A DNA stretch of 9,929 nt from Bacteriovoracaceae bacterium UBA6261 (GCA_002440825.1 DJVH01000018.1:1-9929), one strand, 5' to 3'. Positions 1 through 6,533 are shown, counted from the stretch's first letter. Program-made: numbers and translations. The notes: a model not told the origin generated them from the letters alone.

Positions 1-300
1 CTAAAAGAAAAAGGTATTGAATACAAAGTAGGGAAGGCCCCTTTCATGGCCAATGGTAAGGCAATTGCTTCTAATGAGCGAGACGGCTTTATCAAAGTTC
101 TTACTGGTAAATATGGTGAGCTTTTAGGCGCTCACATAGTGGGAACCAATGCCACTGAACTGATTCATGAGTATGTTCTCTTCCGTACGATGGAAGGAAT
201 TGATGAAGAAATTTTTGCAACCATTCATCCCCATCCAACTCTTGGAGAGTTTTTAGGTGAAGCAGTATTGGCCGCTAAAGGTCGCGCTCTAAATTTATAA
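1..300 (+). CDS. lpdA: Dihydrolipoyl dehydrogenase (E3), C-terminal part, 5' end outside window
   Basis: This is the last 99 residues of an FAD-dependent dihydrolipoamide dehydrogenase, which reoxidises the dihydrolipoyl group of a 2-oxo acid dehydrogenase complex and passes electrons to NAD+. The frame is open from base 1, so the gene starts to the left; the ATG at 46 is internal. What remains is the dimerisation domain. It carries the family pattern GAHIVG followed by HPHPTLGE, where the second His and the Glu form the catalytic His-Glu dyad acting on the redox disulfide of the partner subunit. The FAD and NAD domains and the CxxxxC disulfide are not visible. The E2 gene follows after 20 bases on the same strand, supporting one operon and a dedicated complex rather than a glycine-cleavage E3. 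The family assignment is secure; the symbol is generic. Confidence 0.93.
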   Translation, partial: LKEKGIEYKVGKAPFMANGKAIASNERDGFIKVLTGKYGELLGAHIVGTNATELIHEYVLFRTMEGIDEEIFATIHPHPTLGEFLGEAVLAAKGRALNL

Positions 301-307
301 GATTTTT

Positions 308-313
308 AAGGAG
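308..313 (+). promoter_or_regulatory. Shine-Dalgarno site of the E2 gene
   Basis: AAGGAG lies 7 bases before the ATG at 321, in the 20-base gap after the E3 stop. It fixes the E2 start and indicates translation from an E3-E2 transcript. Confidence 0.8.
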
Positions 314-320
314 ATTATAT

Positions 321-1610
321 ATGGCACGTATTGAAGTTGTTATGCCTCAGATGGGAGAGTCGATTACGACCGGAACCATTACTAAATGGCATAAAAATGT
401 AGGGGATGTTATCGAGCTAGATGCCATTCTACTTGAGATCTCTACTGACAAAGTTGAATCAGAAATTCCAAGTCCAATTCAAGGAAAAGTTGTTGAACTT
501 CTTTACCCTGAAGGGGCCACTATCGACGTGGGTCGCCCAATCGCGATTATTGAAGATGATATGAATGCAGAAGTTTCTGCGGCTCCAGCTGCAAAAACTG
601 AAGCACCGAAAGCTGCTGTTGCTGCTTCTCCAGCTCCAGTAGCTGCTACAGCTGCCCCCATTCAAGCTTCTCAAGAAGAAGAAGAAGGATTTCGCTTCTA
701 CACTCCACTAGTTAAGGCCATGGCCAAAGAAGCAGGTGTTGCACTTAGTGACCTGAAACATATCAAAGGTTCAGGAGCTGCTGGTCGCGTGAACAAGGCC
801 GATCTTGAAGCTTACATTGCTGGTGGCGCTAAGGGATCTGCAGCGACTCACAAAGCTGGTCCAACTCCGACGGCCGCTCCAAGTGGTGTTGCTCAAACTC
901 GTTCAAATGGGGACAGAGTCGAGATCGTTGCAATGGATAACATGAGAAAGGCCATTGCTAAGAACATGGTACTTTCTAAGCAAACTTCACCTCATGTTAA
1001 CTCGATAGATGAAATCGATATGACAAGACTAGTGAAGGCGCGTGAGAAAATTAAAAACGATTTCAAGAAGCGTGAAGGCATTAACCTCACTTATTCTCAC
1101 TTCGTTCTCTATGCTATCGTTCAGGCCTTGAAAGAGCATCCGCTTATCAATGCTTCAATCGAAGGTGATAATATTGTTATCAAGAAAGATATTCATTTAG
1201 GTTGCGCCGTTGCTACTCCAACTGGTCTGGTTGTTCCGGTTATTAAAAATGCCGGAGACTTGAACTTAACTGGAATTGCCCGCCAACTAGATGTTCTTGC
1301 TACTAAAGCGAAGACTAAAAAACTTACGATGGATGATCTTTCAGGTGGAACATATACTTTCACTAATAACGGTTCATTCGGGACATTGATTGCGACGCCA
1401 GTGATTCTTCAGCCTCAGATTGGTATCTTCTGTACTGGTGTGATCAAGAAGAGAGTCATGGTAATGGAAGATGATGCGATCGCTGTCCGCTCAATGATGT
1501 ATGGAACTCACACATATGATCACCGCTTAATTGATGGAGAGCTTGGAAGTAAGTTCCTGGCCTCAGTGAAACATCATCTTGAGACGATGAATCCAGAAAA
1601 TCTTATTTAA
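321..1610 (+). CDS. 2-oxo acid dehydrogenase E2 component (lipoyl acyltransferase)
   Basis: The 429-residue core subunit moves acyl groups from lipoyl-lysine to CoA in a pyruvate, 2-oxoglutarate or branched-chain 2-oxo acid dehydrogenase complex in the cytoplasm. Domain order is complete. A lipoyl domain spans about 3-78, with Lys44 in STDKVES as the lipoylation site. An Ala/Pro-rich linker runs about 83-118. A peripheral subunit-binding domain covers about 126-166 (TPLVKAMAKEAGV, GSGAAGRV). A second linker leads to the catalytic domain, about 200-429, which ends with DHRLIDG, giving the active-site His401 and Asp405. Only one lipoyl domain is present. The DKVESEIPSP lipoyl site and TNNGSFG in the catalytic domain look more like branched-chain or 2-oxoglutarate types than classic pyruvate E2, but E1 is not in the window, so the substrate and symbol are left open. 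It follows the E3 gene and ends at a terminator. Confidence 0.95.
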   Translation: MARIEVVMPQMGESITTGTITKWHKNVGDVIELDAILLEISTDKVESEIPSPIQGKVVELLYPEGATIDVGRPIAIIEDDMNAEVSAAPAAKTEAPKAAVAASPAPVAATAAPIQASQEEEEGFRFYTPLVKAMAKEAGVALSDLKHIKGSGAAGRVNKADLEAYIAGGAKGSAATHKAGPTPTAAPSGVAQTRSNGDRVEIVAMDNMRKAIAKNMVLSKQTSPHVNSIDEIDMTRLVKAREKIKNDFKKREGINLTYSHFVLYAIVQALKEHPLINASIEGDNIVIKKDIHLGCAVATPTGLVVPVIKNAGDLNLTGIARQLDVLATKAKTKKLTMDDLSGGTYTFTNNGSFGTLIATPVILQPQIGIFCTGVIKKRVMVMEDDAIAVRSMMYGTHTYDHRLIDGELGSKFLASVKHHLETMNPENLI

Positions 1611-1617
1611 ATGATTT

Positions 1618-1642
1618 AAGGCCCTCGAAAGAGGGCCTTTTT
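1618..1642 (+). terminator. Intrinsic terminator after the E2 gene
   Basis: A 9-bp perfect stem (AAGGCCCTC, 1618-1626, with GAGGGCCTT, 1631-1639) closes a GAAA tetraloop and runs into T-rich sequence (TTTTT to 1642, then ATTTAT). It starts 8 bases after the E2 stop. The converging minus-strand gene ends at 1645. In that direction the sequence after the stem is poor in T, so any stop of minus-strand transcription here would be weaker. Confidence 0.92.
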
Positions 1643-1644
1643 AT

Positions 1645-2046
1645 TTATGGATCTTGAGCATTACTACAATCATTGGGATCAAAAACCGGCATTTCCGTCT
1701 GTAATGGCGATTTGCAAGTATTCTCAATACATCGACCGAACGTCAGGACTGTTTCGCATCTAAGAGCGCAGGCTTGCGAACCATCTGCTCTTTGTCCCGT
1801 TTTGACAATTCTACATTTAACAACCGGAGCCTGTTCGCACATGGCACTGATGATACAAGTGTCACCAGTTTTTTTGCCGCAAAAAATATTTTCATCTGGA
1901 TTGTGATCACCGCATATTTTGGTGGCTGAGTGACAACAAAGACTTTCACAGTCGAAATCAGAATTGCAATTTTCTGATGCCTTGGTAACTGGGGAAATCG
2001 AAAAAGAAGCTATGAAAAAAAGCGCTGACAATAAAAAAGTTTTCAT
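1645..2046 (-). CDS. Small secreted cysteine-rich protein, function unknown
   Basis: I do not recognise a named family. The 133-residue product starts with a Lys, a hydrophobic stretch (about 4-18) and a likely signal peptidase I site after KA at 22-23. The mature part, about 110 residues, holds 14 cysteines, an even number that could form seven disulfides, which suggests a rigid exported protein. The first six mature cysteines (27, 33, 37, 38, 45, 56) follow C-x5-C-x3-CC-x6-C-x10-C, the order seen in cystine-knot (knottin-like) peptides. This is pattern resemblance only. The first Cys follows the cleavage site by three residues and no lipobox is evident, so a lipoprotein is unlikely. The start has AGGGAG 6 bases upstream. 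The gene lies 10 bases after the HEGSH-protein gene and is probably cotranslated with it. A lone shorter frame on the opposite strand is not credible. Confidence 0.8.
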   Translation of the reverse strand: MKTFLLSALFFIASFSISPVTKASENCNSDFDCESLCCHSATKICGDHNPDENIFCGKKTGDTCIISAMCEQAPVVKCRIVKTGQRADGSQACALRCETVLTFGRCIENTCKSPLQTEMPVFDPNDCSNAQDP

Positions 2047-2052
2047 TTATTT

Positions 2053-2058
2053 CTCCCT
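2053..2058 (-). promoter_or_regulatory. Shine-Dalgarno site of the cysteine-rich protein gene
   Basis: AGGGAG on the minus strand, 6 bases before the ATG at 2046. It overlaps the first bases of the upstream gene's TAG stop (2057-2059), so a ribosome ending there is placed directly on this site. This supports translational coupling. Confidence 0.75.
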
Positions 2059-3862
2059 ATTTCTTTGGAATGCATCCAATTCTCTTATCAGAAGTCCGCA
2101 TATTGGTAAAAATTCCAGTGGGAAGATTTCCGTTGACTTCATCCGGATTTCTGACGGTGAAAAGTTTTCTGTTTCCCTGAATTAACGGATCCATATCATC
2201 ATTGAATGGCCAATAATAATAAACGGCGTTTGCATGCATGCTCTTTTTATTGGCCCTGACTTTAATTCCTTTTTCAATGATGAATCCATACTTTAATAAA
2301 AGAGATTCTGTCGCAAACATAGTCCCATAAATTGTTCTGCCATTGATTCCGTCTTGTATGATTTCACCTTCTTTCTCTGCCAGATAAAAGCCTTCAGTCT
2401 CACCCATATAATCACCAAGGATTCTGAAGAATGGAACAGGTCCAGAAAAGTCTTCGCTTGTCGGACAATAACTTTTTCCAGTTTTGTCGACAAAAGGGAC
2501 CATCAGATATCCCAGCGCGGGAGAACTCGTTCCAGGTCTATTGGGAAATCCAAGGCGTGAAAACAAATTGAGATTCACCTGTTGATTATATTCTGTCAGC
2601 AATCGACGCTCGAGAATTCTATTAATGTTGCTCTCATCGTTTAAAAAACGCGGATCAAATTTATTCCACAATAAATTGAACTCCTGGATTAATTCCAATC
2701 TGGTGTAGAGAGCTGAATCATTTCCTGGGTGCTGGATTTCATCATGACAGACAACAATCGGTAAGCTTGTAGACGAAGTTGGTGGCATCGGTGCCGGTGT
2801 CTCTGCATCGGCGAAATAATAAAACGTTCTGGCAAACGATGTGCGCTCTATTTCTCCGTTAGGCGAAACAATCCCTCCGTAAGTAAAACAGCTGTATTGG
2901 CTTATAGGTGAAACCATTAAAGGTGGATCGTTGTCGTCTGGAACATTTTTCTTTCTTCTCAACTGAAATTCCAGCGACTCTGCAGCAGATCCAGTTTTGG
3001 CCTCAACAATTTTCAGCAAATATGTTTTATCAAGAGAAAGTGTGCTGATATTGGCGGTCAAGGAATTTGAGCTTGGTGAAACGGTGACCGGAACATTAAA
3101 GTTTTCAAAACCATCGTTAACATTCAACATACACTGCGGTGAAGTTGAATCGCTTTCAAGCTGAACCGTGCACCAATTGTAGAGATTTCCAAGCTTGGAA
3201 TTCAAAGCAATTTCCGGTCCAATAATCATAGTTAAATAAAGTGTCGGAGTCGAAGACACTGGTTTGGTTTTACAGAAATCCGTGCAATCGCTAATAAGAT
3301 CAGATTGACCATTTAAGCATGAACAAAAAGCTCCTGCCTTCATCGCTCGCGTCGGGCGAACATCGATTTTATCTGCATGATTCAAAAATTTTATGGCAAA
3401 GTCTTCAGACTGCTTCTCATTATAACCCCAGATATGAGAGCCTTCATGAACGAGTCTCTTCTGTACTTCTTTAGATGCCAACTCGAGTTCATTGTCAGTT
3501 CTTCCCGAGAAGGCCACGTAATAGGGCTTAAGCACTTTAACAGACGGTGGATTAACGACATAATCCATTTCGAGCATTCTGCCTCTTCGATACGCATTTT
3601 TTTTATAAAGCTTCTGAAGATGATTGTAGGAAAGTGTCGTTTGGAGAATCTCTCTCCATTCCGGATGATTGGCCAGTTCAGGAAGATCAGAATCAATAAT
3701 TTTATGTTCTAATTCATTCGTAGCCATTTCTAAAATTTTAATGGATTGCTTATAAGCAAATCCACCATTGCCGGCATCGTCTCCTCCGCCATTAGCTGCC
3801 CATAAATTTGCAGTGACATTAAAAGACAATGCTAATGCTATTATTCCTATTTTAAACTTCAC
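2057..3862 (-). CDS. Large secreted protein with HExxH (HEGSH) motif, putative metallopeptidase-like, function unknown
   Basis: The 601-residue product has no family I can name. It starts with a signal peptide (basic VKFK, hydrophobic core about 5-19, probable cut after LWA near residue 22) followed by a Gly/Asn-rich segment, NGGGDDAGNGG. A helical-looking N-terminal region contains LVHEGSHIWGYNEKQSEDFA. There His139-Glu140-x-x-His143 could bind zinc, and Glu149 or Glu153 is a candidate third ligand, as in gluzincin-like peptidases. A short Cys cluster follows (180, 182, 193, 197; CSCLNG and DCTDFC). Next is a beta-rich, Ig-like-looking stretch (about 205-315) and a C-terminal part of about 285 residues without recognised motifs. 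GTG at 3862 is chosen because GGGGGAG lies 6 bases before it and the signal peptide then has normal length; the ATG at 3877 lacks a good Shine-Dalgarno. It overlaps the regulator gene by 11 bases. Protease activity is an inference. Confidence 0.8.
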   Translation of the reverse strand: MKFKIGIIALALSFNVTANLWAANGGGDDAGNGGFAYKQSIKILEMATNELEHKIIDSDLPELANHPEWREILQTTLSYNHLQKLYKKNAYRRGRMLEMDYVVNPPSVKVLKPYYVAFSGRTDNELELASKEVQKRLVHEGSHIWGYNEKQSEDFAIKFLNHADKIDVRPTRAMKAGAFCSCLNGQSDLISDCTDFCKTKPVSSTPTLYLTMIIGPEIALNSKLGNLYNWCTVQLESDSTSPQCMLNVNDGFENFNVPVTVSPSSNSLTANISTLSLDKTYLLKIVEAKTGSAAESLEFQLRRKKNVPDDNDPPLMVSPISQYSCFTYGGIVSPNGEIERTSFARTFYYFADAETPAPMPPTSSTSLPIVVCHDEIQHPGNDSALYTRLELIQEFNLLWNKFDPRFLNDESNINRILERRLLTEYNQQVNLNLFSRLGFPNRPGTSSPALGYLMVPFVDKTGKSYCPTSEDFSGPVPFFRILGDYMGETEGFYLAEKEGEIIQDGINGRTIYGTMFATESLLLKYGFIIEKGIKVRANKKSMHANAVYYYWPFNDDMDPLIQGNRKLFTVRNPDEVNGNLPTGIFTNMRTSDKRIGCIPKK

Positions 3863-4652
3863 GTGTGTCTCCCCCATTGATCTTAGAAGATTTAGTCAGC
3901 GGAATCAGGTGAATGCCGAGATTGTACACTCTCGTTTTTTCCCCTTCTCCCATAAATTCAGACATCCTGATTCTGAATTTTTTGATTTCCGCCTTGGCTT
4001 CTTTGATTTTATCTTCGTTAATCGCGACTGTGATCGAAGTGATGTCGCGCTCATGAATATCGTCGTGTTCAAGCGAGTGAATCGCCTTTTCAAGAATCTG
4101 TTTCTGAAAATGACGGATCCCTGCGGAAGCAATGTCTGTTGTCGTAGATAAATGAGTTGATGTTCTATAAAGTTGTCCTCGTTCGTCTCTATCCAGAATT
4201 TCCAGACGAAGCAACCTATCAACCGCCAGTTTCACTTCCAGTTCAGAAATCCCGAGCATTCTGGACATCCATTTAAAGTCTTCGCGAAATTCATCTATAA
4301 AAAGAAGCTGTGTGATACCGTAGTGGTACCATTCCTTCATGGCGGTAAAACATTCAATAGAAAGTTCTTTCTCTCTTTTGTCCTGATCTGACCTTTCTGT
4401 GTCGTGTGACAAATAAAAAGAATACAAACGTTCTCTTTCCTCAGGACCGAGCACCAGGGCATCAGCAATCCTGACGGCGAGATTGAAAGTCATCTTTCTC
4501 TTGCCTGACAAAACTCTGGAAAGAACGGCCGGATTCACATCCACCATTCTGGCGAAAGCTCTGAGAGAAAATTGAGGGTTTTTCTTCGTCTTGCTCTCAA
4601 GCAATTGAGCAAGCCACGTCCGTGTTTCATTTTCAATATTGTTTGTTTCCAT
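3852..4652 (-). CDS. TIGR02147 / DUF4423 family protein, probable transcriptional regulator
   Basis: The 266-residue cytoplasmic protein matches the TIGR02147 (DUF4423) family, which is frequent in Bdellovibrionota and Fibrobacter and generally regarded as regulatory. An N-terminal helix-turn-helix of XRE-like type spans about 28-66 (FSLRAFARMVDVNP, LSRVLSGKRKM, LAVRIADAL). The family hallmark around 104-117, AMKEWYHYGITQLL, leads into a winged-helix-like part (MSRMLGISELEVKLAVDRLLRL) and a C-terminal region ending near LTKSSKING. The ATG at 4652 is chosen since it begins a typical family N-terminus; the longer open frame to 4748 adds an implausible hydrophobic, Cys-containing leader. The Shine-Dalgarno before 4652 is weak. 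It is the first gene of a three-gene unit whose other products are exported, so it may control them or itself; this is inferred from position only. A carbonic anhydrase gene diverges upstream. Confidence 0.88.
   Translation of the reverse strand: METNNIENETRTWLAQLLESKTKKNPQFSLRAFARMVDVNPAVLSRVLSGKRKMTFNLAVRIADALVLGPEERERLYSFYLSHDTERSDQDKREKELSIECFTAMKEWYHYGITQLLFIDEFREDFKWMSRMLGISELEVKLAVDRLLRLEILDRDERGQLYRTSTHLSTTTDIASAGIRHFQKQILEKAIHSLEHDDIHERDITSITVAINEDKIKEAKAEIKKFRIRMSEFMGEGEKTRVYNLGIHLIPLTKSSKINGGDTREV
3869..3875 (-). promoter_or_regulatory. Shine-Dalgarno site deciding the GTG start of the HEGSH protein
   Basis: GGGGGAG on the minus strand, 6 bases before GTG at 3862. It lies within the coding sequence of the upstream regulator gene, whose stop is at 3852. 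This links the two genes as a coupled pair. Confidence 0.75.
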
Positions 4653-4828
4653 AAAACCATTATCGTTGGTTTCAAAAAAATTAAAAGATGTTTGACAACA
4701 AAGTGTTACCACATGGAAACAGCCAAGCAGTGGAGCTTTTAACTCCACTATGCTTCTGCTTTTTTTACCTTGCTGGTTTATTGCTAAGTTCTTACTTAAA
4801 ATAATTTTATCATTTAACAGGAAGATAT
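4653..4828. promoter_or_regulatory. Divergent intergenic region holding the promoters of the regulator unit and carbonic anhydrase
   Basis: This 176-base A/T-rich gap must hold the start signals for both outward-facing genes unless one is read from outside. A TTGACA at 4692-4697 on the plus strand is a perfect -35 box but has no acceptable -10 at 16-18 bases. A/T-rich sequence at 4792-4810 could hold a -10 for the carbonic anhydrase gene, but I cannot assign a convincing pair. The inverted repeat at 4729-4749 lies in the middle. Confidence 0.4.
4729..4749. repeat. Inverted repeat in the divergent intergenic region
   Basis: AGTGGAG (4729-4735) and CTCCACT (4743-4749) are perfect 7-bp arms around a 7-base A/T-rich spacer. 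The repeat sits between the regulator gene (start 4652) and the carbonic anhydrase gene (start 4829). It could be an operator bound by a dimeric regulator or an RNA hairpin. A T7 run begins about 10 bases later on the plus strand, rather far for a typical terminator. The function is open. Confidence 0.5.
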
Positions 4829-5581
4829 ATGAAATCGACGTCGTTACTTATTGCCTTGTGCTTTATCCTCAATACTTCATTCGCAAAAGATGAACACTCT
4901 GCTCATCATGAAGCCCCGGCTTCAGCTTCTGCGGTGACCAAAGAAGTTAAAAAAGAAGAAAAGCACAGTGAGCATAAACGCGAATCTGGACCAACTCCGG
5001 CCGCAAAATCCTTCGCGATGTTGAAGAATGGAAATACGAGATTTGTAAAAGGCAACCTGAGACGAGATGGCGCAACGAAAACCGACAGAGAAAGATTATC
5101 GACAGGGCAACAACCACATGCCATCGTTCTCTCCTGCTCTGACTCGCGAGTTCCTCCTGAAGTGGTCTTCGATCAGAAACTTGGAGAAATTTTTACGGTG
5201 AGAACAGCGGGGCAGTCGCTCGATGCCGCTGCCATCGCATCAATTGAGTACGCTGTGGCCCACTTAGGAAGCAATCTCATTGTTGTCATGGGACACGAAT
5301 CCTGTGGAGCTGTTAAGGCCGCACTGGCCACTTTAAAAGGTGGAGATGCAGGAAGCCCGTCACTCAACAAACTTGTAGGCGATCTTCATCCTCATTTAAA
5401 AAGATTTTCCGAGCTCTCACAAACGGATGGTGTGGTCGTCGAAAGCTGGGCGAATGTTGAAGGCGTAACGACGGATCTCATCGATCGTTCGGAAATGATA
5501 AAACGATTAGTTGAATCCGGTGAAGTGACAATTCAAAAAGGACTGTATCATCTCGGCAGCGGCCAGGTTGAATGGCGTTAA
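4829..5581 (+). CDS. Beta-class carbonic anhydrase, exported (periplasmic)
   Basis: The 250-residue enzyme interconverts CO2 and bicarbonate. Zinc ligands and active-site residues are all visible: Cys103, Asp105 and Arg107 in SCSDSRVPPE, then His156 and Cys159 in MGHESCGAV. GEIFTVRTAGQ is also typical of the family. A signal peptide (hydrophobic 5-18, cut after SFA at 19) points to the periplasm, whereas many bacterial beta enzymes are cytoplasmic. Between about 20 and 55 lies a charged, His-containing linker (His23, 26, 27, 46, 49; many Lys/Glu) that may be flexible or bind metal. The start is fixed by AGGAAG a few bases before the ATG. It is transcribed alone, divergent from the TIGR02147 regulator, and converges on the PRPP synthetase gene 8 bases beyond its stop. 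Family assignment is firm; location follows from the signal peptide. Confidence 0.94.
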   Translation: MKSTSLLIALCFILNTSFAKDEHSAHHEAPASASAVTKEVKKEEKHSEHKRESGPTPAAKSFAMLKNGNTRFVKGNLRRDGATKTDRERLSTGQQPHAIVLSCSDSRVPPEVVFDQKLGEIFTVRTAGQSLDAAAIASIEYAVAHLGSNLIVVMGHESCGAVKAALATLKGGDAGSPSLNKLVGDLHPHLKRFSELSQTDGVVVESWANVEGVTTDLIDRSEMIKRLVESGEVTIQKGLYHLGSGQVEWR

Positions 5582-5589
5582 TGAAAGAC

Positions 5590-6513
5590 TCAGAGGATCT
5601 TGGAAAAAAGAGGAGCGCAAGAAAGCACTTTTAGTTTCTTGTGCTTTTTTAAATCTAAATGCAGTGGATAGCTGTTGGTGATAATAAATTCATCGATTAA
5701 ATTTGAATTCAAGAGTAAGTCTTCATTTTTTACAAAGAGTCCATGAGTGGCCAGGACTTTAATACTTTTACATTCAGTTTTGTGACAAGCTTCCACTGCC
5801 CGCAAAATAGTAGCTCCCGTGCTGATCATGTCATCCACAATGATGATATTTTTTCCGCGCACTTCACCTACCAAGTGACTACCTTCCAGGCCGTCAGCAG
5901 TCCTGTATTTTTCGAGAAAGGCTGATTCAACTCTCAATCCACATTGCTCGCTGAAGATTTTGCGGAATTTTTCGGCGCGTTTTATTCCACCGATATCCGG
6001 AGACATTACGACATAGGAAAAATTCTTGTTTGTTGTTTGAGAAAGATAATGACAAAACAATTCGGCTGCCTCGATATTCATTGCCGGACATCTGAAGGCA
6101 TTTTCAAACGCGGCAATATTATGGATATCCAGAACAAAGACTCTATCAACGCCACTGAGCTCCAGGAGCTGGGCCACATAACGTTGAGTTAAAGGATCAT
6201 CAGGTTTTTTTCTTTGATCAGAGCGAGCATAAGCAAAGTATGGAATCACAGCGGTCAGTTCGGCCGCACCTTTGTCCTTTAAATGGCAAAGAAAAAAATA
6301 TAATTCACAGAGACGGTCATTAAGTGTTTTTTCTTTATCAGCCGCGATCGAGGCGAAGACGACTACCGTAGAATTTTGAACAGACTCTTTAGTCACGGTC
6401 TTTAATTCGCTATCAGGAAATTTTTCTTCCGTGTGAATCGAAAGATTAAGACCAAGCTCCCGGCAGACAGTTTCGGCGATTTCATGTGAAGGGCCTAGTC
6501 CGAAAACTTTCAT
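5590..6513 (-). CDS. Divergent ribose-phosphate pyrophosphokinase (PRPP synthetase) paralogue
   Basis: The 307-residue protein belongs to the family that makes 5-phosphoribosyl pyrophosphate from ribose 5-phosphate and ATP. Recognisable parts are FPDSE near 32-36, the YFAYARSD region (92-99), Asp129-Ile-His131 equivalent to the metal-binding DLH, a flexible-loop Lys-x-Arg at 202-204, and the PRPP-binding loop VDDMISTGAT (226-235). Several canonical residues differ: RQD is RSD, the PIxAK segment is DPLTQR, and the QIQGFF after DLH is absent. It may therefore be a paralogue of a housekeeping prs elsewhere, so no symbol is given. The ATG at 6513 is chosen because GGAG lies 6 bases upstream; a longer frame would use TTG at 6537 without such a site. 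It is the last gene after CapA and a phosphoribosyltransferase. Confidence 0.87.
   Translation of the reverse strand: MKVFGLGPSHEIAETVCRELGLNLSIHTEEKFPDSELKTVTKESVQNSTVVVFASIAADKEKTLNDRLCELYFFLCHLKDKGAAELTAVIPYFAYARSDQRKKPDDPLTQRYVAQLLELSGVDRVFVLDIHNIAAFENAFRCPAMNIEAAELFCHYLSQTTNKNFSYVVMSPDIGGIKRAEKFRKIFSEQCGLRVESAFLEKYRTADGLEGSHLVGEVRGKNIIIVDDMISTGATILRAVEACHKTECKSIKVLATHGLFVKNEDLLLNSNLIDEFIITNSYPLHLDLKKHKKLKVLSCAPLFSKIL
5615..5650 (+). terminator. Probable terminator of carbonic anhydrase inside the 3' end of the converging gene
   Basis: GCGCAAGAAA (5615-5624) pairs with TTTCTTGTGC (5635-5644) as a 10-bp stem with one G-U pair and a 10-base loop, followed directly by TTTTTT (5645-5650) on the plus strand. 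It lies 34 bases past the carbonic anhydrase stop but within the last codons of the minus-strand PRPP synthetase gene. An alternative shorter stem (AAAGCAC 5622-5628 with GTGCTTT 5641-5647) also exists. Confidence 0.65.
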
Positions 6514-6519
6514 ACCGAT

Positions 6520-6523
6520 CTCC
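6520..6523 (-). promoter_or_regulatory. Shine-Dalgarno site deciding the ATG start of the PRPP synthetase
   Basis: GGAG on the minus strand 6 bases before ATG at 6513. It lies just past the upstream gene's TGA (6534-6536), consistent with coupled translation. Confidence 0.75.
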
Positions 6524-6533
6524 AAAAAATGCC

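Noticed and set aside
580..680. Repetitive GCT/CCA-rich stretch in the E2 gene
   Set aside because: It encodes the usual Ala/Pro-rich flexible linker after the lipoyl domain, not a DNA repeat element.
3377..3712. 111-codon open frame on the plus strand
   Set aside because: It lies antisense within the HEGSH secreted protein gene, has no Shine-Dalgarno or recognisable domain, and its product looks like random translation.
3768..4151. 127-codon open frame on the plus strand
   Set aside because: Antisense to the regulator and the start of the HEGSH gene. The sense genes have signal peptide, helix-turn-helix and family motifs, while this frame has none.
4692..4697. TTGACA as the -35 box of the carbonic anhydrase promoter
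   Set aside because: There is no reasonable -10 box 16-18 bases downstream (the sequence there is GGAAAC-like), so I do not call a promoter.
4653..4748. N-terminal extension of the TIGR02147 protein
   Set aside because: Would add 32 residues with hydrophobic and Cys-rich character unlike the family, and cover the inverted repeat region; the internal ATG at 4652 gives a normal length.
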